Shown here one piece after another: positions 46,236-57,052 of a DNA stretch of 64,000 nt. Positions within the stretch are counted from its first letter, which is position 1. The number at the start of each line of letters is the position of its first letter. The DNA lies in NCBI GenBank assembly GCA_019614645.1, contig JABWDB010000015.1, forward strand, positions 3,224,001 through 3,288,000, given 5' to 3'. The notes beneath the pieces were generated by a model. It saw only the letters and a list, made by a program, of their open reading frames with translations. It searched no databases and had not been told where the DNA came from. The position numbers and the translations under genes were made by a program. Source of the stretch: Stratiolaelaps scimitus. Taxonomy: Eukaryota; Arthropoda; Arachnida; Mesostigmata; Laelapidae.

Positions 46236-49200
46236 TAGACGACAGCACAAAGCTCAAAAGAGTGCTCTCAGAGGGTCCTCAGAGACAGGAATACCCGCGT
46301 TCGGCTGTTCCAGCCCGAGTAGTTTCTCTTTCCACATAAGGCCGATATAAAGGCAGTCATTCTTCCTCGTGGAGACGAATGTGTCCGGCTCGTCCGCTTA
46401 TTCCCATTTATCGATGATCATTGGCCGTACCACCAGCCGGCCGGCCGGAGCAGCGGCTCAGATCCCCGCCGACGCCGAAACGCTCTCGGCCGATTCACTC
46501 AGGAAAAAAAACCGCCGTAGGAGTAAACGACTTCTCCGAGTCATCGTGCCCCAGCCTCTCCTCTCTCAGGGCCGTCGGCCGCAAGCCCCAGACGCATCCT
46601 CTCTACCAGCCGAAACTCGTAGCGACGCCACGAGCAGCTTCGGCAGTTATAGTAATCGCGGATGGAGGCATTAACAGAAGTGGTGCTGGTGGCACCAACA
46701 GTTGTAGCTGCAGTGGGCGAAGGCGGCCGCGGCGAATAGTTCTGCAAGCGATGCTGTCGGATTCGAGGAGTTTTGTAGTGGCCACAGCCTAAGCCACGGC
46801 GCCCGCCTTGCCCCTCTGACGCCCGGCTTGCCCCTCTGGCCCGGAGATGATCCGAGATCCGCGAGCAGAGAAGGGAAAGACACGCATAACGTTCGTGCAT
46901 TTCGGGGTTGAGTCAGAGAAAGAGAGCGGGAAGCGGCGGGGTTTTACGGTTCGCAGCGATAGTTGCTGGCGGTTGCCTCAGCAGGGCATGCCGAGACAGG
47001 GGATTGTATTTGCAGATGAGGTGGGGTATTTAGTTGCCGCTGGCTACTACCACTACTGCGCCGGCAGTTAAGCTGATCACCACATCTGCCTTGCCATGGA
47101 CACAGCAGCGATCGGCAGTGGGGCCGGCGTCATTGGCCACTACGAACTGTGGCGGCGGCGGCGGCGGAAAACAGACGAAGAGGAGCAGTTCTGGCAGTGT
47201 TATTGCCATTTCGGGATACGCCTATGCGCGTATTCGGGCGTTGCCTTTAGGGAAGGGCAGGGGGGTGCACTTGTTATAGGGGCGATCCAGGATAGAGGAA
47301 TGGCGAGAATATGGGGTGCGCCCGAACCCCAATGTGTTCCCTCGGCCTTCTTGCGTTTTTTGGCAGAAAATCATCGCCTGTATTATAGCAGCAATCGGCT
47401 CGAAGAGTCTTCGCATAATTCTGCAAAAGCTTCAGTGCCGGGTACCAAGTGCTGTTGTTGGCAGAGAATAAACCCTTGGGGGCGTTTCCAGTGGAATCAC
47501 GAGGGGCGGCAGCGAGACGGGACGCAGACAACCTGGCAAACGTCTTGAACTTTCTCAGTCGAGGCTCCGACGATGTCCACGAGGCCCCTCTCCCCGTTGC
47601 GCAAGCTTCACTATACGGCGGTTCCACCGTTTCCTCGCCAGCATAGCTGCCCAGGGGTTATCGTCACTTACATTCGAAATCGAACCTGCATACGGTTCGT
47701 ATTCCATTCCGCTGTTCGGGTTGCTATGGCGCTGCAGCGCGTCATAACAACAACGACTAGAGCGACAACAGCATCACGTAACAGGCACCCCTTGTGTTCG
47801 TACCCTTCAGTGGCATCTCTAGCGATGTACGGCCGATGGCGGGCACAACACCAGGCAATTTCTTAATTGCTTAGATACTAGCATATGATAGCTCTTTTGC
47901 TGTCCGGCATACAGCGTTTGTTTCCCTGTTCCATCTGCCGGCTGGCAACCCGCCTCGTTGTTACGGCGTTGAGGTTTTAATGGGCGCGCTCGAGGGGTGT
48001 TTCCCGGCACCGCCGGTGTTCCTAGATCACTATACTATAATGTATAAACCGCTGGCTACTGGGCGTTCGGTTCATCCGTGATACTCGTCGGCGAACCCTG
48101 CCCACGTTGTGAGAGGCGGGGGGGGGGCGGGGGGGGGACCCACGACTCTGGCGCCGTTCACTAGAATTACATATATTATATTTATATGCGAACGAGAAAT
48201 CATAGGCATTTTGGCTGAGAGAAGCAGACAGCATGTGACCGTGGTTCTTATCGCGTCGCGACGTGACCGCTCGAGATCAGGGGCGCTTCGGGGGCGCACA
48301 CGACTGCATAGTGCTCCATGGACGGACGGACAGACTCTCCGAAGTACCCCACGAGTTGTATCAGAGAATGGGGTGGGGGGGTGGACTCTACATGCAGCAG
48401 CTACTGGCTGCCAACCGCCGGACCAATCCATTGTGCTCTGACGGGGTCGACGATTGGACGAGCGTTATGTAGGTAGTATATAACAAGCTCGACTTGAGGT
48501 TGTTTTTGTTCGAAATGTTCTCCCTGATTGTCATCTATGCGGAAAAGCTACGGAAAAGCACAGATCGGCTAAGTCTTGATGCTTGCTGCACGTGCTGGCA
48601 TCATCGAATCCATTGCTACGTTTAAGTAGCACGCGCACTTAGCTTTATGCGACGATATATAGCACTGATAGGGTGAGAGGAGACTTTCCACCACGAGTTC
48701 GCATATGTCTATGCACGTAGGGGAAGTCGAGGCGAGGTGGGGTGACATGTAAGGGGAAGAGGTGTACGGCCTGTTAATGATAAACGTACGGCTGGTGAAT
48801 TCGTTAGCATTATGTGGCAATAGCGATCAGCACAAAATGGACATTCGTTTCGCTCTATCTCTCTCTCTCTCGCTCTCCGCGTCCTTTCTCCATCTCCTCT
48901 TGTTGGGTCGCTCTCCGTCACCAAGGTAGCATCACCTACGGATGCCAAACGCCAGGACTCAGCTGGCACTCGGCTGAACTCATCGCCGCCCGCAGTCAAA
49001 AGCTGTCGTCCGTCCTCGAACCGACGATGATCCAACGAACGAACGCGCGCCAGGCCCCATCACATGCCGGCCGCGCCGGTGATGGATGCTCTGCGCCCAA
49101 CGAAAGGAGCAAGTAGCTTGGCCGTCCTGATCCTGCTGCCCTGCTCGGCCCCGCACGGCCCCACCCTCGAAGGAGCTCGCGATACCTGGACGTCAACGAG

Positions 49201-49254
49201 CTCGACGAGAGAGAGAGAGAGAGGCGAGGAGATATGGTATAAGACCGATCCGGG
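46236..49254. other. GC-rich non-coding stretch
   Basis: An imperfect tandem of about 20 bp (CCTTGCCCCTCTG / GCTTGCCCCTCTGG) lies at 46806-46840. A (GGC)n run lies near 47152-47166. A G10-C-G9 run lies at 48118-48137. CT/GA tracts lie near 48858-48880 and 49208-49222. Frames up to 150 codons are open on both strands without a trusted coding pattern. Confidence 0.45.
48118..48137 (+). repeat. G10-C-G9 run
   Basis: Nineteen of twenty bases are G, strongly G-quadruplex-prone. Such runs are also frequent assembly error sites. Confidence 0.85.
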
Positions 49255-49517
49255 TTGACGAGGAAACCCGCTGGGACGCAACATGCCAGCCTTATATGTA
49301 GGCAAGCGGGCAGTGCTATCATAGCACGTCGTACAAGAGCCCTCCTACACTGGCGGTGGCTGGATGCGATTCGCCGGGTTCCATCTGGTGCGTCTGGTCC
49401 ATCGGCCGCGCGAGGATATGACGGCCGGGACGAACGGATCTACGCGACAAACGTGTTCGAAGGAGCCAACCAACCGCGCGACGCCGTGCTAGACCTTCCG
49501 ACCCGCCGCTCAACGCT

Positions 49518-49739
49518 ATGCGATCGCTGCTTGTGGGACGCCGCTGGATCTCCCGGGCAGAATCGTTCGTAGTATATACACTGTTGAAAACGGCGTATCT
49601 CTCTGGTCCTACCCGGGATCGCTGCTCGGGGCGCGCTCGGTCGCTCCACTGTATCGAGCCTCTCGACTGCTGTCGACGCGTTGTTTGTGGGGTCGCGGAC
49701 CAGCAAGGAAGTTGGTTCTTCGAAGTTGATCTCGAATGA
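49518..49739 (+). CDS. Candidate ORF upstream of a 4-nt overlap
   Basis: ATG at 49518 opens a 73-residue frame ending in TGA at 49737-49739. It has a basic N-terminal part, several Cys and an acidic/aromatic end (GSWFFEVDLE). Its stop overlaps the ATG of the next frame as ATGA. A third frame (49255-49572) is open upstream and overlaps it. Three successive overlapping frames across 660 bp could be exons, a frameshifted coding relic, or the effect of high GC. No family was recognised. Confidence 0.2.
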   Translation: MRSLLVGRRWISRAESFVVYTLLKTAYLSGPTRDRCSGRARSLHCIEPLDCCRRVVCGVADQQGSWFFEVDLE

Positions 49740-49918
49740 GTAACGCCGAAACTGACTCGTCTCCGAGTAATCTCTCGGTGCTGAATAGCCGAAAAGTGTA
49801 CAAATATACACGTACAATTGCATCGGGGACCGAGGACACAGCGGATTTATTTCTAAACGAACGGAACCACGACGTCGAAGCTAAAGTGGAGGGGGGACAT
49901 CTCTATGCGCGGACATAG
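49736..49918 (+). CDS. Candidate ORF, unknown 60-aa protein
   Basis: ATG at 49736 to TAG at 49916-49918. The encoded protein is polar and Ser/Thr/Glu/Asn-rich with a Lys-Tyr segment near residue 20, and its codons look balanced. The start overlaps the upstream frame's stop (ATGA). A (TA)-rich stretch begins about 30 bp after the stop. No splice border or poly(A) signal was tied to it, and no family was recognised. Confidence 0.22.
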   Translation: MSNAETDSSPSNLSVLNSRKVYKYTRTIASGTEDTADLFLNERNHDVEAKVEGGHLYART

Positions 49919-50894
49919 AGAAACAGGCATAACTCTTTCTCCAAAAACCATATATATATCGATTATGTCATGTGGCATTATTCGAATCCTCAACATGGAA
50001 CTATATTAGTTCAGTCGGAAAACCCGTTATCAAATACTTTACCAGGTCAATATAGATATGCGTCTGAATACAACCTTTCAAAGGATTGCAACCTATCAGC
50101 TAATGTGCATCCCATTAATTACAGTTTTGGGCACAAACCTACTTCGAGACACCACTAACTAGTTCGCGTCGTGTTTCGTCCGTAGGCGGCCATTCTTCAG
50201 AAACAGATGGAGCCGAGCCGGTCAAGGCAGTACTAGTGTTGGTCAGACACTTTAGCTTCCGCTAATGGGTACAAACGTGGCGAGCTCGGATCATGCGATC
50301 TCGGCAGAATCCCGCAGCTCGAGCAGGCCACTTCAATATCTGGCTTTAGAGGACAGGCGGGCGGTAAGAGAGATGGCAGCTTGAGACACCATCCTGTGGG
50401 TAGCCAGGGCTTCGGCGCCAGACAACGACATCAATAATACACGTACATCTCCGCTTGGGTGAGCGAACTTTCACGGGCGACACAGGTTCGACAGGTTCGA
50501 CTCAGCTCGCTGTTCCCGGGGTTCGACGAGCGCGGGTTTTGACAACGCCGTTAACATTATACATGTAGCGATATCCTTGAACATAACCAGGCCAAGTGAG
50601 GCGGGCCAAGTCAACCTAACATGGACAAACACGAATGGCCTATAACTCATTGCCGTGAGGGCATGGCTTCTCCAGGTTGGGCCTGCGAGCGAGAAGCAGG
50701 CGTCGTGTCGTCGAGCGAACATGCCACCACATCAATACCTTCTTTATACCAGTGGGGCATTAGCCTGGTGCCACATTGCCGGCCGCCATCACTGATGGCT
50801 TCGGCCCGCCAGTACTGGCGTTCCTATACAGACACTAACCTAGGCAAGGCTAGGTCGGGTTAAAGTCGCAAAGACGCATGCCCTGACTCAGTCT
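49919..50894. other. Unassigned stretch
   Basis: AT-rich to about 50.16 kb, then mixed composition. Nothing was recognised. Confidence 0.5.
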
Positions 50895-51155
50895 TCAACA
50901 GGCGACGATATGTGTGCCTCCCGCTGTATCGTTCAGCAGGGGCGCAGTCGTCTCTCCGTAAACTCTATAGTACAGCGTGCACTGCACACCCCGGCCCTGG
51001 TCCGCTTCGATACAGAACACCACCACATAGTGTCTGGTCGACCAGACATTTTGTGTACATTTCGTGTCAGTGCGTTGCCTCGTCGAATATTCCACTTCGG
51101 CTTGAACCTTGGGTTCAGCTTCTTGACCTTTGATCCTCTCCCACCGCAGTACCAA
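50895..51155 (-). CDS. Candidate exon, unknown protein
   Basis: A minus-strand frame of about 86 codons ends in TGA at 50895-50897. The upstream limit is an in-frame TGA near 51170 and there is no ATG, so it would be a terminal exon. The sequence alternates hydrophobic and polar residues (for example YVVVFCIEADQGRGVQCTLYYRVY), as in beta-rich domains, and G-first codons are frequent. The plus strand is open in the antisense register, so the strand is not certain. No family was recognised. Confidence 0.22.
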   Translation of the reverse strand: MVLRWERIKGQEAEPKVQAEVEYSTRQRTDTKCTQNVWSTRHYVVVFCIEADQGRGVQCTLYYRVYGETTAPLLNDTAGGTHIVAC

Positions 51156-51195
51156 CCACGCTAATCTTCACTTTCTCCCTTTCTTGTGTCTTATC

Positions 51196-51242
<47 letters not shown>

Positions 51243-52018
51243 AGAAAACAGCCCGAAACAGTATCGACTATCACGTTTGGTTCTGCATCTTCAAAGTACT
51301 CTTTCTCTCTCTCTATCTCTCTTATTCTCTGTCTTCATGTCCTTAGTAGGGTCGCACTTATCTCTCACGCAGCCAACTCTAGAGGCCGACATGCATCTCG
51401 GCGTGGCCTAGCCACCTAAGCTCCAGAACACTCAACGTGTATATGGCTGCACAGTAATGATAAGAAGGCCATATCTCTACGATCTGTATCATACAACAGC
51501 CAATGCTTGGTAGAGGTAAAGGGGGAAGTCGATCTGAGCCACGTGGCTTGCCCGGGAGCCACCACTGTTGTGCAGGCTAGCACAATAGCGTTAGATTGCT
51601 CAGGTCCTGTTACGATGTTGTGGCGTTGGGAGACGCCAGTGCCCCCACGCGAGAGAAAATGTCTCCTCAACGGCGAGTCAGTTTCGCTGCGACGATCTAC
51701 GAGAGAGAGAGAGAAACACTGAGACGAACAGCGAGAGCGAGAGAGGAGAGGGAGACCCATCTGGACGCATCTGGACTTGAGCGCTGCTAACTTGGCCGGT
51801 GTTGGAGTTTCACCGCGCCAAAAGGTGGGTCGCGGATGGCTGTCGTGATATCATGGTACAGGGGCACATTTCATTGCTGTACACATCGTCATTATCTTCC
51901 GTAACAGTGTCGAGTGGACATCTGTGGGAGCCGTTCGCGTCGTGTGATCGACCGCAGATGTGCGAGCTCGCCGTAATTCTCATCACGTTAAAATAACGCA
52001 AAATTAACACGCTTTGCG
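51156..52018. other. Non-coding stretch with TA and GA tracts
   Basis: A (TA)n array lies at 51202-51241, CT tracts near 51300-51335 and purine-rich GA sequence at about 51700-51750. Nothing else was recognised. Confidence 0.5.
51202..51241. repeat. (TA)n microsatellite
   Basis: About 40 bp of TA flanked by TGTG on both sides. Confidence 0.95.
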
Positions 52019-52098
52019 AGCTGCCCATTGCGCGTAGAACTTTTGTAACCATTGTAACGATTGCAATTGCGATTAATAAGCCAATAAATCTTTAACTA
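52019..52098 (+). repeat. AATAAA-bearing repeat 3' end, copy 3
   Basis: It contains GCTGCCCATTGCG, a TTGCAATTGCG box and ATTAATAAGCCAATAAATC, then TTTAACTAT. It is the most diverged of the three related 3' ends (8.2, 9.9 and 52 kb). Confidence 0.45.
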
Positions 52099-52704
52099 TA
52101 TGATATGAGTGCATATGCCTTAGCACAGATATCTAGGTGGATTGCGCGTACATTGGACGTGGACAACTAGACGTTCTATGAACGTAATTTAACGTGTTCA
52201 TAAACGGTAATAAAACTAGTTATAATTAAAATTACTATAACAAAATATATATAGAATAATATTGCATTTTTTTTAATAGTAAATAGTAATGATATTTCAT
52301 AATTATGACACACGTCGTTCATTTCTGTCGTACTTCCATTAGTTTATTGACATACTGTATAAGTATTATCCGCGTGATGTACAACAACAACTACGTAATT
52401 TGTATGATCTTGAACACGCATAGAGGTGTGAAACCCAACGTACGCCTCTCACGTAGAGAGACCAATCAAAATCAAACAATATACTCGTTCGAATTAGTCA
52501 ATTATAAAAGTGAGCCAATTACACCTCGATATTGTCCCTTTCAGCTTCATTGTAGGCACAATATACCGGTCGTCATTATTCCTATTGCTCCTGTTTGGCA
52601 GCAATGTGTGTTCATCACATTGGCATAATGTTGCGCAGCGACAAGCGATCGCACTGAAGCAATCGACAAATAGGCGTGACGCAGAGCGGACATACAAAAG
52701 ATAT

Positions 52705-53000
52705 AATTATTAGATTTTATTTTGAGCTGACCCTCAGCTGTTTCCCCTACCTGGCAGGCTTCAGCGCGCTTGAGCGTTTAGGTATTACGATGACGACCTG
52801 TCGGGGGCCACCTTTGCTTATTTTCCCTGTGCTTATTACCTTACTCATATCTGGCAAGAATCCTTAGATATAATAAAGAACGATGATAAACAATCGCGAA
52901 GATTCTCCAAAGCGTCTGACAGGATTTGATCCCAATCCATAGCTCCCCCTCCGGTCTGGCAGTTCAAGACGCTCATCACTACAACCGCCCTGGGGACTAA
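52705..53000 (-). mobile_element. Probable full tRNA-SINE with hairpin 3' end
   Basis: Minus strand, 5' to 3': a tRNA-like head with GTAGTGATGAGCG as A-box region (plus about 52970-52988) and GGGATCAAATCC as B box (plus 52921-52932). A body of about 180 bp follows. The unit ends in the perfect hairpin AGCTGA-GGG-TCAGCT (plus 52725-52739) and an A/T-rich tail, AAAATAAAATCTAATAATT. The order of head, body and hairpin tail matches the unit at 45.7-45.9 kb. Target-site duplications were not seen, so the exact ends are estimates. Confidence 0.5.
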
Positions 53001-53063
53001 AAGTACATTTAGGAAAAAAATATTCCTAATTCCTCCTCGGGCAGTTCCCGCCGATTTCTCAAT

Positions 53064-53064
53064 G

Positions 53065-53108
<44 letters not shown>
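53064..53108. repeat. (TA)n microsatellite
   Basis: About 45 bp of TA with one CA step. Confidence 0.95.
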
Positions 53109-53109
<1 letters not shown>

Positions 53110-54021
53110 GAGAAATACTGTCGGCATGAGATTTAATCTACAATAATATCAGCAGTTTTTTTCATTTTTCATTGTTTCCTCCATTGAACCACAGTCGTTC
53201 CATGGGCATTCCCGTTGCTCAACCCAGATCCGAGTCGAGATCGGGGCCAGGTGACAAATAGTCCAGCATTTCTGGGAAGCCACTCAACGGCGTTCTCGGC
53301 AACGCCGCCGTTCGAGAGACCACCGAATATCGCCATCTCGTAACGTCACACGACGTTCTGCCGGGACGATCCCCATTCTCCAAGCGTAGTGTGGCTATTC
53401 CTCTCTCTCACTCTCTCTCTCTCTCCCTCCTGATGTGTATCTATGTATGTGTGTGTGTGTGTGTTTATGCTGGTGTTTGTGGCGGCCAAACCGGCTCGAT
53501 CAGCCATAGCCGCCTGTACTTCGAGCACTGCGAGCCTCGTTCGGTCCCTGCGCAGCGGAAACGGTCAATCTGTTGACGGCGCATTGCTAGGCCGCTTATA
53601 TCTATTCGAATAAACTATCGACGGACGTCATCCCGTTCGGTCGGTGAAAACGCCGCGAACATTTCGTTGCTACTGTTCGACAACTCTCTGCTGCTTGTCG
53701 CGGCTGTTGTCGTTAATCGGCACAAAATCGTCGTCGTCGTCGTTGTCGTTCGTGGACCTCGAACACTCGCGGGAGCATCGAATGGTAATGATGAATGGTC
53801 GGCGGTGTGGATGCGTTTCGCCGCCTCTGTCGCTGTCTCTTCTGTAGCAGGGGCAAGAAGACACTGACGCCGCTTATCGTCTCTGTCTCTCTCTCGCTGT
53901 ATATATATATATATATATAAAGTTATTTTATTTCAGTTAGCTGTGTAAGGTACAGTTGAATATATATATATGCTGAATGAAGGTTATCTCTCTCTCTATA
54001 TATATACATGTATTTTGTTAG
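53109..54021. other. Non-coding stretch
   Basis: CT repeats at 53400-53426, GT repeats at about 53448-53464, (GTC)n near 53729-53746 and TA arrays at 53898-53920 and 53960-54010. Nothing else was recognised. Confidence 0.5.
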
Positions 54022-54110
54022 GTTTTTTCCGGGCTGATTCTCAGCTAAGATTTAACCTCCATAGTACAGCTTTTGGCATTGCTTCATAAGACGAATCTTT
54101 GTCTGTTTAT
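54022..54110 (-). repeat. Hairpin-family retroposon 3' end, decayed copy
   Basis: The minus strand aligns with the 46.1-kb insertion: TTCGTCTTATGAAGCAATGCC, then GGAGGTTAAATCTTAGC, and the hairpin AGCTGAGAATCAGCCC (plus 54031-54046), followed by GGAAAAAACCTAAC. Base changes lie at many positions, so it is older than the 14.8-kb copy. Confidence 0.65.
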
Positions 54111-54549
54111 CTGGAGTAGCTGTGCTTGTTATGTCTGCTACTGTTGGCGATTACTCGTTCAGCCAGCTTGGTTACGGGAAAGGCAAACACCATAGACAAT
54201 GAACAAGAAAATATCATAGTGATAATGGTGATAATAACTGCTAATAATAATAATAATATCCTAACATAGTTGTATTGGTAGTATTAACAAGGAAGCGACT
54301 CCGATCGTCGCTGTGACGACGATCGACAGGCCCAGCTGAGTGGTGTGCCATTTTTCTATGTTCGACGTTTAATGATACATCTCGGCCCTATGAGTGAAAT
54401 GCAGTACAACACGAAAATGGCGGAGGAAATCGTTCAAAGCTACATTTTGTGCCGCCAGCGCCGCAATCGTGGTTATTGTTTATGTTCAACAGGATAATAA
54501 TCCGAGAAATCCTAATTGATTATATATCGTTAATTATAACGCTACGCTA

Positions 54550-54690
54550 GATGATTTAGTGGTGAGTGCGTTGGACTGTTAGACAGGAAGGATATACGGT
54601 TCTCGATGAGCTCCTTCTGCCAGACGCTTACGAGTGTCGTTGGATTTCTGCTTCTTCTCTCATCTCAATATATATATATATATATATTTA
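54550..54690 (+). repeat. tRNA-like head ending in (TA)n, possible SINE
   Basis: TGATTTAGTGG (54552-54562) matches the A box at most positions. GAGTGCGTTGGACTGTTAG follows as in a tRNA anticodon arm, and GGTTCTCGATG (54598-54608) is a B box with a 2-base insertion at normal spacing (46 bp). The unit leads into TCTCATCTCAATATATA and a (TA)n array, echoing the CAATATA junction of the 15.6-kb retroposon tail. Confidence 0.4.
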
Positions 54691-54859
54691 TTATATTGTA
54701 ATAAGTACAGCAACATTTCCAGTAAATGATCGTCGCACTCCATACGCAGTCGCTCATTAAAATAATCTCTACAAATAGAGGTCTACTATTTGTGCGTCGC
54801 GGGAACATTTTCAATGAAAGGTGACCATGTGATGAGTATATTGATTTGAAGAGGTTGAC

Positions 54860-54945
54860 GCATGCCGCCAGGTCAATCAGACCCCGAATCCCTGCTTAGC
54901 ATGAAAGGTGCTTTAGACCGCTGGGCTACCACGGCGCGACCGACT
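54860..54945 (-). repeat. tRNA-like region with consensus A box
   Basis: The minus strand reads TAGCCCAGCGG (plus 54919-54929), a full A-box match. About 38 bp later comes GGGATTCGGGGTC (plus 54880-54891), a B box with one key change. No acceptor stem could be drawn. It is likely a SINE head or tRNA pseudogene. Confidence 0.4.
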
Positions 54946-55917
54946 TCTCAAGACTTCATCCTTGTGATTCTACTGGAGCTGTGTAGTACAACATGGTCAT
55001 TATTCATCAACAATATGGCTATTGGTCTTTCGTTGACCAGCTCGACCAAGTCTCACTCCTGCCAAACAGAGAACGAGCAACTCTAGCACACTGCATTTAT
55101 ACAGTGTTACAAGGTTTGAAATCCTGTTTGAAACTGCAGAAATATACAGAAATCCTGCATTTGACTCGACCCAACCTCATGACCAACTCTCGTGCACTGC
55201 AGAAGTATAGCACCCCACCCTACGCCGTGCGCGAGTACCTGACGCGACTCGTCTCGTTGAGTAATAGGCTAGTTGTGATTCTTTGGCTTTGTCGATTGGC
55301 CCTCGAGGCAACGCTGACTCAAGCGTTTCCCTCGGGCGGCCACTCGCTAATAAGGCCGACCCCTTAGCCCATGTCCCCCCTGAGTGGACATCCACTCGCC
55401 GTACAAGCTCGTTCAATCTTCGGACTGTACCACCCCATTGTTCGATGGCGGTTTCAGCCTGCAACAACAAATGGTCCACACCAGCTTTACAGGTTCACAC
55501 ATATAACAGATGTAGGTGGCGTTTCTCTACTTTGATCTCTCGATGTCTCGCGATAAACAACAAAATATCTAGAAAATCCCTGTTGAAATCCCCATCTCAG
55601 AGAAAGGCGTTCGGGGTGTTGGAAATGGCATGTTTTCGTCGGAGGAAAACTTGCATTCACAAATTCGATCTTGAGTTTTGTCGGTCGAGTCGGCGTCAGA
55701 TGAGGGGCTACTTAGAAGGCTAGTCGCGTTGGTCTGATATTGACCATGCGCCCGTCTCGCGCCCCGAGCCCCCGGCGTCTCCCAAAGCCCCAGTCTCAAC
55801 GCCACCATCAGCGGCGGTTGAATCCACATGCATTGGCCGGGCGGGCATGGACCATGACGACGAACGTGCCAGTGGTGTGGTATTCAATTTCAAAGGGCTT
55901 TAGTTAGTTGTGCCTTG
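54946..55917. other. Unassigned stretch with frames open on both strands
   Basis: Minus frames at 55177-55479 and 55569-55829 and plus frames at 54993-55367 and 55283-55723 are all open and mildly protein-like. The two minus frames are separated by a stop and about 90 bp. None has a recognised motif, so the segment could be a decayed element or chance. Confidence 0.35.
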
Positions 55918-56202
55918 ATGGTTGAGAAGGAAGACTTGTGTTTCCCCCGGGGAGGCGCGAATTTTTTTCGACCCCACCAGCGATCGAGGGACACGACAGG
56001 GAAGAGAAGCGATGAGAGAAAGGCGGCTTGGCTGACCACCCCATCGCGCGTTACCCTATCCTATGGCCTGGTCAACAGTCGAGCGGTGACCAGCGCTATG
56101 TCCATGTCTCCGCCACACAGGCCTTATCGCTTAGAAGGGACGAGGACGGGGACGTACCGAGCTCGCGTCTGTGAGAGACTAGCTGGCTGCCATCCTGAGT
56201 AG
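55918..56202 (+). CDS. Candidate ORF, unknown 94-aa protein
   Basis: ATG at 55918 to TAG at 56200-56202. An acidic start is followed by FPRGG at about residues 9-13, then a basic Arg/Lys-rich segment and a Ser/Arg-rich second half. FPRGG is also found near the N terminus of the rRNA-processing protein Rrp5/PDCD11, but five residues are not enough to claim that identity. The frame could be a first exon or a complete small protein. Codon use is GC-rich like its surroundings. No splice border was needed to keep it open. Confidence 0.25.
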   Translation: MVEKEDLCFPRGGANFFRPHQRSRDTTGKRSDERKAAWLTTPSRVTLSYGLVNSRAVTSAMSMSPPHRPYRLEGTRTGTYRARVCERLAGCHPE

Positions 56203-57052
56203 CTGCCTAGGCGAAAGCAGAGTCCTCTCTATCCTGTCGTCTAGGACAACCCCCATGTGTGTCCATCACCTCGGACCGCGGTGTGGCCAGGCGAGACAAG
56301 CAGCAGCTTCAAGCTTGACGCGGCAGTTTTCTTGAGGGCGATTTCCTGCCTTTTCGAATTCTACTCCCAACAGAACCCCTTGTCGCGCCCACAATGCTAG
56401 TTAAAACATCGCGCGGCCAGCCACACACGGGTAGAGAGAGAATCGTCGACGGAGTATTACTGCCGGTCCACCCACTGGTTAAGCGGTCTTAGAAAGGGTT
56501 TGCTGGCGCCGGTGGCTAACTTTTTAATTTCCGCCTCAGTCCCGACCTCGGGGGGGGGTGTAGGGGTGTCCTCTGCGGGCGAATCCCGTCTCGCACGCGC
56601 ATCTTTCGCGATTCACTCGGCTTTTCTCGACTCCGATAGAGGAAGAATGACCCTTTCCCCAGACATCGCGCATCAGTCACTATGGCTGTCGTTCCAGTCC
56701 CCTTTGCCAGCCTGCTAGGGCCGTAACAAACTTCTGACAGAGAGACTGACCGCTACTTCCTCTCAATAGTCATTCGCTCCGTCTCATTATGGACTCACAG
56801 CACACTGTGATTACTCGGTCGGTTATGATTTCTATTGGAACAACCGCGCAAAACGCCTAGCCATCACACGCATCGCCTAGTCACTACCACGAACGGGCAA
56901 CGCCAGCGGTACGCGGCATTGTTGTACCTATTCATCGGTCAGTTGGATTGGAGAGGAGCAACCCTTTCTCCGCACAATCCCGTTAAGGGCGCCTCCTCTG
57001 CGCGAGAGTTAGGATAGTCGGTCAGTCACTCAGTGGCTTAGTTAAGCTCGTC
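56203..57052. other. Unassigned stretch
   Basis: GC-rich, with a G-run near 56550. Frames are short. Nothing was recognised. Confidence 0.5.

Noticed and set aside
49518..49739. Reading the ATGA overlap as a bacterial-type operon
   Set aside because: The rest of the window is clearly eukaryotic: microsatellites, SINE/LINE debris, no operons or Shine-Dalgarno pattern.
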